Assembly: GCF_900496995.4 (NCBI RefSeq)
Contig: NC_044012.1
Location: forward strand, 23,598,759 to 23,662,758
Direction: 5' to 3'
Length of the DNA stretch: 64,000 nt
Source: Aquila chrysaetos chrysaetos
Lineage: Eukaryota; Chordata; Aves; Accipitriformes; Accipitridae
The position numbers and the translations under genes are program-made. Under the pieces are notes generated by a model. It was not told the DNA's origin. It did no database searches and worked only from the letters and a program-made list of their open reading frames with translations. Shown here piece by piece: positions 58,896 through 64,000 of the stretch; the first letter of the stretch is position 1, and each line of letters starts with the position of its first letter.

Positions 58896-59166
58896 GCCGC
58901 CCGCTACAGGCTAACGGGGAACCGTACTCTCGCCGCCGCCCCGGGTGCTCCGTGCCAGGCGCTCCCCAGCCCCCTCAGACAAAGGCAGCCCCGGTCCGGT
59001 CCGATCCAGCCCGGCTCCCCGCCCCCCGGCGGTGCCGCTGCCGCTGCCGCCCCCACGGGGCCACTCACCGGGCGCGGAGCGGCGGGGCAGCCGACGCCAG
59101 CCCCGGCCCCGGGCCCGCCCTCCCGGGCACTTCGGTAACGGAAACGGCGAGCTCCGCCCCGCTCTC

Positions 59167-59180
59167 GTTGCCATGGAAAC
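59167..59180 (-). promoter_or_regulatory. RFX X-box in KIFC3 promoter
   Basis: GTTGCCATGGAAAC (GTTTCCATGGCAAC on the minus strand) is an almost perfect palindromic X-box: GTTGCC, spacer AT, GGAAAC. It lies just upstream of the inferred noncoding first exon. Confidence 0.72.
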
Positions 59181-59399
59181 CCTCGAAACCCCCCGACGGG
59201 CGGTGGAGGCGGGGCTCCCCATTCTCCTCCCCCCCCCGCCCCGGCCCGGTCCCGGGGAGCTCCCGGTGCGGCCCCGGTGCAGCCCCAGCCCCTCTTGCCG
59301 GAGCCCCGGGGAGCTCAGGGGAGCCCCGGTGTTCCCCCGGCTCTTCCCAGGGCGTCCCGCTCCCCCCCCCGCCGTGCTCCCCTGAACCCCCTTGTCAGA

Positions 59400-62300
59400 G
59401 CCCCGGGAGGCTGCCGGTGTGTCCCTGGTACCGCCGGTGTTTCCCTGGCCCTTCCCACCCCTGTCCCGGTGCTCTTCGGGGACCCCCGGTGTACCCCCAT
59501 CCTGCTCGCGCACCCCTGCCGGCATGGCTCACTGGGGTGTTCCTGCCCCTCCAGCACCGAACCCCAGCGCGGCTGCGGCTGCGGCACTCTTTCCCAGGGA
59601 ACGATGGGGACAGAGCCACCAGAACCACCCGAAAGGGGATCGCGGTGCCAGTGACCCTCATGCGGAGGACCAGAGGTGATGAGCCGTGCCCTCGCCTTCC
59701 GCCACGTCCCCACCCAAACACCGGTGCATCCGCCGGCACCGATGCCAACTGGCACCCCAGGCTCACCGGCGCCCGGGGACCCAGATTTCACAGGGAAAAC
59801 AACCTGTTTCTACCCCGCGGCCGTGAGGAAAACAGCACAGCGTGCCCCGAGACCTCTCCAAAGGCCCTGGTGTCAGAAAGGCAATAAAAAATTCTGCTTT
59901 AAATATAATTTATACGCATTTTTAGGGTGTGATTTGTATCTCCCTGCCTGTATTGCGCACACCATCATTATGTTAATGGCTGGTTTGGGTGACACAAGTT
60001 ACTCAGGACTTTTTCATGGTAATTAACTGGCAGTACCGGATATTTCCCACACCAAAACTGAACTTGGCATCCGTGGTGGCGGGTGCCCCGTGCCGATGTC
60101 TCACGTCCGCATGCCTGATGTCGGGCTGACCTGTGGGGCGCGCGCGTCCTGTGCGGCTTCAGGGGTGCAGGGGTGGGGGTCCCTTGGGAGATGGTGCGGG
60201 TTTGGTGCCAGCCCTGTAGGGCTGGGAAGGAGAAGGCTCTGCCCGCCGGTGAGGTGAGCTCCCCTTGGACCAGGGGTCCGTCACCTCCCACCCTGCCACG
60301 CTCAGTCCCAGACTTCTGCTCGCTCCTGGCTGGATTTGGAGCAGGATTCGGCCTTGTCCTCCCATCCCGGCATCTCCCTCTTGGGCATCCTCAGAGACCC
60401 CCCATGCGCCGCCCCATCCCCTGCTACGAGCCAGCCCCACGGATGGGGGGTGATGGGGAGTCACTGGCAGCGTGGGATGGGACACAAGCCGCTCCAGCCA
60501 CTCGTCCCAGGGAAAGGGGGCTGGGAAGGGTCACCTCCATGTCCCCATGCCCCTGGCACAGCACCTTGTCCCTGAGAAGCAAATGCCACCCTGGCCCAGC
60601 AGCTGCCTCCCCCTCTGCGCTGCAGCTGCCTTCCCCCTGCCACCAGCGCAGCAGAAAAAACCCCAGCAAAAACCTCCTGGCCTCTGCAACGCAACGCCTC
60701 CCCTTTGCTTCAGCCGAGGTTTATTGGCATTCCCAGCGCAGAGCCCTCAGCGTGCATGGATATATGTGTGCGCACCTATAGCCACACATATATATGTACA
60801 TATATATACCCGTAGAGGCCCTAAGCAGTTGTGCTGATTTGCATAAATACCCTATTATCTGTGCGGCTCCTTTGGCTGGTTTGGTGATAATATTGACACA
60901 CATAAAGTTACTTTCTACTTTCCGATAGCAACTGTAATGCCCTATCATCACACTGACTTCATTTACAAGCTGTAAGGGTAAAATAAATGTTTATGTAAAT
61001 GACTTTAACTGGTAAGTAATTTCCTGGCTTTTGAATGCTTCAGGTTTTTAATGGTATTGCAATTATGCAATGCACGTAAGTTGTATCAGTTACAACAAAT
61101 AAGTCTAAATTAACCAGGCATATGCGTGAATTCCCCAGTTTAGAAAAATAACTTAATGAATAAGCATGGAGCAAAATTTGAGATGCGGAAGGGGTTTTGT
61201 GCCAACAGCCGTATTCAAATAGTCACCTGTGAGCGTTAAAAAACCCACCGCTTCGAGCTGCAGGGCTGATTTTCAGCAAGGATGGCACGGCTTTCCAGCA
61301 GTCCCAGCACACCAGGGACAGGATCCCCAAGGATCCAGGAGTGGGGTTATTCAGGGTTGGATGCACACTGGCGGCCAAGCTCCATTTCCCTTGGCCGCAA
61401 TGGTATTTAGCTCAAGGGAGTGCTGTAAATCCCAGGGGATGCCCGCTTGCTGCCAGATGGGCTAGGGGCCTGAGGGGCAGCATGGGAGCCCGTGCAGGCA
61501 GCGGGTACCCTGCTCATACCCCGCTTTCCACAGGGATTCGCTGATGCTGGCTGGGATAATCTCAGCCTGCTCCCCCAGCAATGCTCCGGTCCTCATTTTC
61601 TTGGATGTCACGTCTCTGTGACCTGAGCAAGCACCGGATGACGACATCGCTGAAGGTATTTTTAGAAATGCTGCTTTGCAGGCAGGCAGAGAAAAGGCAG
61701 CAACCGGCAGGGCTCGCTGCCAACGGCACCCTCCTGCGAGCACCCAGCAGGTAGTGGGAAGGCTCGATATATTGACAACCATCAGCGCTAAAACACAGCT
61801 GCCCTCCGCAGACGGTACTGGCGGCACTGGCCTGCAGCTGCTGGGGGACGGTGACCCCGGCGTGGGTTTGGCTCTTTGCTTTTAGCCCAGCCTTTTCTGT
61901 AGCCGAAAAGCATCGCTGTTAAGTCAGGCAGGTTAATTCGCCTTTTACTTGGATGAAGGGAGGCTCCAGCAATCGAAACACATCGCTGAGCGAGGCCTTT
62001 TGCATTAGGCATTTGTTCTGCCCCGAGCAAATATTTAACCTACATCTGTAAGACAGCTAAAAAATCCCCCAAATCCCAGCAAAAATTTAACTCCCCCTCC
62101 TTTCCCTTTGAGCAACCTGATAACCTAGTCCAGGAATGCAGGCAGGAGCATACCTGAAGCCTCTTGTATATTGGGATGCTCCCTGTAGAAAACTCCCACC
62201 AGAAGCACCAGACGTCGTGAGAATGTGTCCCCAGAGCACGATTAATTATAACCCAGCTCATTGTTCTCATTTTGCTCCTCCTTGAGGAGGTGAGGGGATT

Positions 62301-64000
62301 TCTCGGCATTGCTGAGGCACAGTTTGCCAAGCCGACATGAAACACTTACCAAAGCAGGAACGAACCCCCTGCATTCCTACATTGCCGTTTTGCACAAAGA
62401 TAGGAGTTTTAATTAAGTCTTAGCATGCTCCTGAGAAATGTAATACTCGTTTTAAAGTTCACCAAGTGAATTAATTCACCCCGGAGGCTCTGATCCTTGA
62501 GATAGGCTTGCGTTGATGGGTGGAGAGTGGGAGCTGGGGAGGGGTGTTGCAAGGATCGCTGCCTTGGGACGCATCAGGCTGCTGCTGGCCACGGCAGCAG
62601 CTATGGATGGTGGCAGGGGGCTCCGCAGCTGCTGGGCTCAGCCCCCCTGGCCAAACCCCGTGAGCCGGTTATGCCAGGTTTGGGCTGCCAGGGTGGTAGG
62701 GAGCAGCCCAGGGCAGCATGGAGGCTGTCCAGAGCCGAGGAGCCGGCCGGTCCAGAGCTGAGGAGCTGGCCGGTCCGGCTGAGAGTTGCTGCATGTGACG
62801 GCTCGGCTCTGCCTGTGTCCCCCCATGCAAATCTCTTTTATATTAAGCAAATGACAAAAGCGACATCTTTTTCAACCTGCTCTATTCAGGTAGAGAAAAA
62901 ACTCTACAACCCACACCGCAACCCACCCGCAGTCAGGAGAGTGCGGTGCAAGATGCAGCAGCCATCAGATGGGCAGCTTTTCTACCCCTCCAAATTTCCC
63001 ACGTCGGACTGTGTTGCAGAGCCATCTAACCAAAACCTCAGTCTCCAAGTCTCCCTTTTACCTACCTTTTCTCTTCATCATATTTTTCAGCTGGCTTCAG
63101 GTATGACTTGGGTTTGGCTTTAATGCTTGTGCCTCCCCTAAGCAAAGCACTGCCGGGCTCATCCTGTGCCACGCTGGCTGCTGGGGAGCTGCGAGCTGCT
63201 CTGCGGGAGGACCGCAGCTCACCTGCTAAGTCATTAATGTTTCATGGCATTAACCAATACGGGCTCCTGCTTACAAAGCACTTCTTAGAAACAAGGCTAA
63301 TAATAAGCACATGTCCTGGATGAAGCTAAAACTACCCTGTCAGTGGGGGGATGCCCATGCTGGTTTGAGCAGACCCAGCAAGGACGCAGCTTGACACCAA
63401 GTAAATTCCATCCAGGACATTTTATCCAGCAAATAAAAATTAAGGCTGTACTGGAAAGATCACTGCATCCCAAGCTGGAGGTCCTGGAGCTCCTGGTCTG
63501 GCAGGAGCCCACCGGCCATCCCCCAGCCAGTGCTTATGGGGCGTCCTTGGGACCCTCCACTCGGGACCTTGGGTGCTTTTTGCAATTCTTTTTCATTAAA
63601 AAAAAAAGTATGAAGATAGAGGCTGCAGGTGGGTAACTGGGATTTTTTTTCAGAGTTTTGTTACTTCTACCACTCATTTCCTCCTTGAAGCCAAGCCCCT
63701 GTGGTGCCACCAAGCCCCTTACCCTGGCTGGGTGACACCGGTAACAGCGTGTGCAAAGGCAGGGTTAGGCTTTCCTCTGCACAGGCAAAAGCGATGGGAG
63801 CCATCTCCTTTAAAAAATACATTCAGTTGTCCGCAAAACCATTTATTTTTAGTACCCTCCAAAGTGTGCTTGTCTTTGGAGAAGAAATAAGGCAATAGCA
63901 GTAATTCTGAATAATTTAGGGAATAGACTGTTGGTGCTGATGTAAGTGGCCGTGCCGTGCTGGCGGGGACTGGAGGAATGCAGGGCTCACTAATAATACC
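59400..64000. other. Intergenic DNA upstream of KIFC3
   Basis: No gene is supported. GC-rich parts (59400-60720, 62500-62820) give long open frames on both strands without recognisable motifs. AT-rich parts (60770-61200, 62340-62480) carry TAAT-type motifs. CNGB1 follows KIFC3 in human, but I see none of its exons here. Confidence 0.5.
62727..62772 (+). repeat. 23-bp tandem duplication
   Basis: GTCCAGAGCCGAGGAGCCGG plus CCG is repeated once with two C-to-T differences, followed by a partial third copy (GTCCGG). Confidence 0.75.

Larger units (their letters stand above)
58560..59400 (-). promoter_or_regulatory. KIFC3: KIFC3 CpG-island promoter and likely noncoding exon 1
   Basis: A very CpG-rich block just upstream of the first coding exon. 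That exon begins at 58273 after an acceptor (CTTATCCGCAG), so an upstream noncoding exon is required. A good minus-strand donor (GCGCCCG|GTGAGTGG, exon end 59069) marks it. The X-box at 59167-59180 sits about 100 bp upstream of that donor, so transcription probably starts near 59150. GC-rich hexamer repeats lie in the first intron. Confidence 0.65.

Noticed and set aside
58952..59887. 311-codon plus-strand frame, the longest in the window, divergent from KIFC3
   Set aside because: Lies across the KIFC3 CpG island and upstream DNA; Pro/Arg/Ala-rich, no domain, heavily overlapped by other frames. A divergent noncoding transcript is possible, but a protein is not supported.
1..64000. tRNA, rRNA, CRISPR, operon or defence-system content
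   Set aside because: Nothing in the window looks prokaryotic. No tRNA cloverleaf, CRISPR repeat array or clustered short-spaced gene set was seen; it is ordinary intron-rich vertebrate DNA.

Overview
This is a vertebrate nuclear genome window, most likely from a bird. The genes are split by short GT-AG introns. One intron carries a CR1-type non-LTR retroposon 3' end, the typical avian/reptilian repeat. The gene order DRC7 - KATNB1 - KIFC3 matches a block I know from human 16q21 (chicken chromosome 11). Species cannot be named from the sequence alone. There is no bacterial, phage or CRISPR content.

Layout. (1) 1-2067, minus strand: the 5' part of a secreted or membrane ZP-family gene, with a hydrophobic leader exon, an EGF exon and a ZP-N exon; it runs off the left edge. 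(2) 4.1-4.7 kb: GC-rich CpG-island-like DNA, the likely DRC7 promoter. (3) 5247-19322, plus: DRC7, a structural subunit of the nexin-dynein regulatory complex of motile cilia; 17 coding exons, 853 residues. (4) 21.25-22.6 kb: CpG-island promoter of KATNB1 with an RFX X-box and five CCAAT boxes. (5) 22575-40035, plus: KATNB1, katanin p80; 19 coding exons, 657 residues, with a CR1 fragment in intron 7 and one GC-AG intron. (6) 40.04-43.24 kb: the facing 3' UTRs of KATNB1 and KIFC3, whose poly(A) signals lie about 1 kb apart. (7) 43243-58243, minus: KIFC3, a minus-end-directed C-terminal-motor kinesin; 19 coding exons, about 865 residues in my model. (8) 58.5-59.4 kb: KIFC3 CpG-island promoter with a near-perfect X-box. 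(9) 59.4-64.0 kb: upstream intergenic DNA with no gene I can support.

How the genes relate. All three complete genes act on microtubules. DRC7 is axonemal. Katanin p80 targets the p60 severing ATPase to centrosomes, spindle poles and CAMSAP-coated minus ends. KIFC3 walks to CAMSAP3-anchored minus ends at adherens junctions. KATNB1 and KIFC3 have RFX X-box sequences in their promoter islands, as is usual for cilia-linked genes. All exon models were read by eye from splice signals, reading phase and recalled family sequence. The three summed CDS lengths are exact multiples of three with no internal stop, which supports the models. I did not find a convincing previously undescribed system; the findings are local gene-structure and regulatory oddities.
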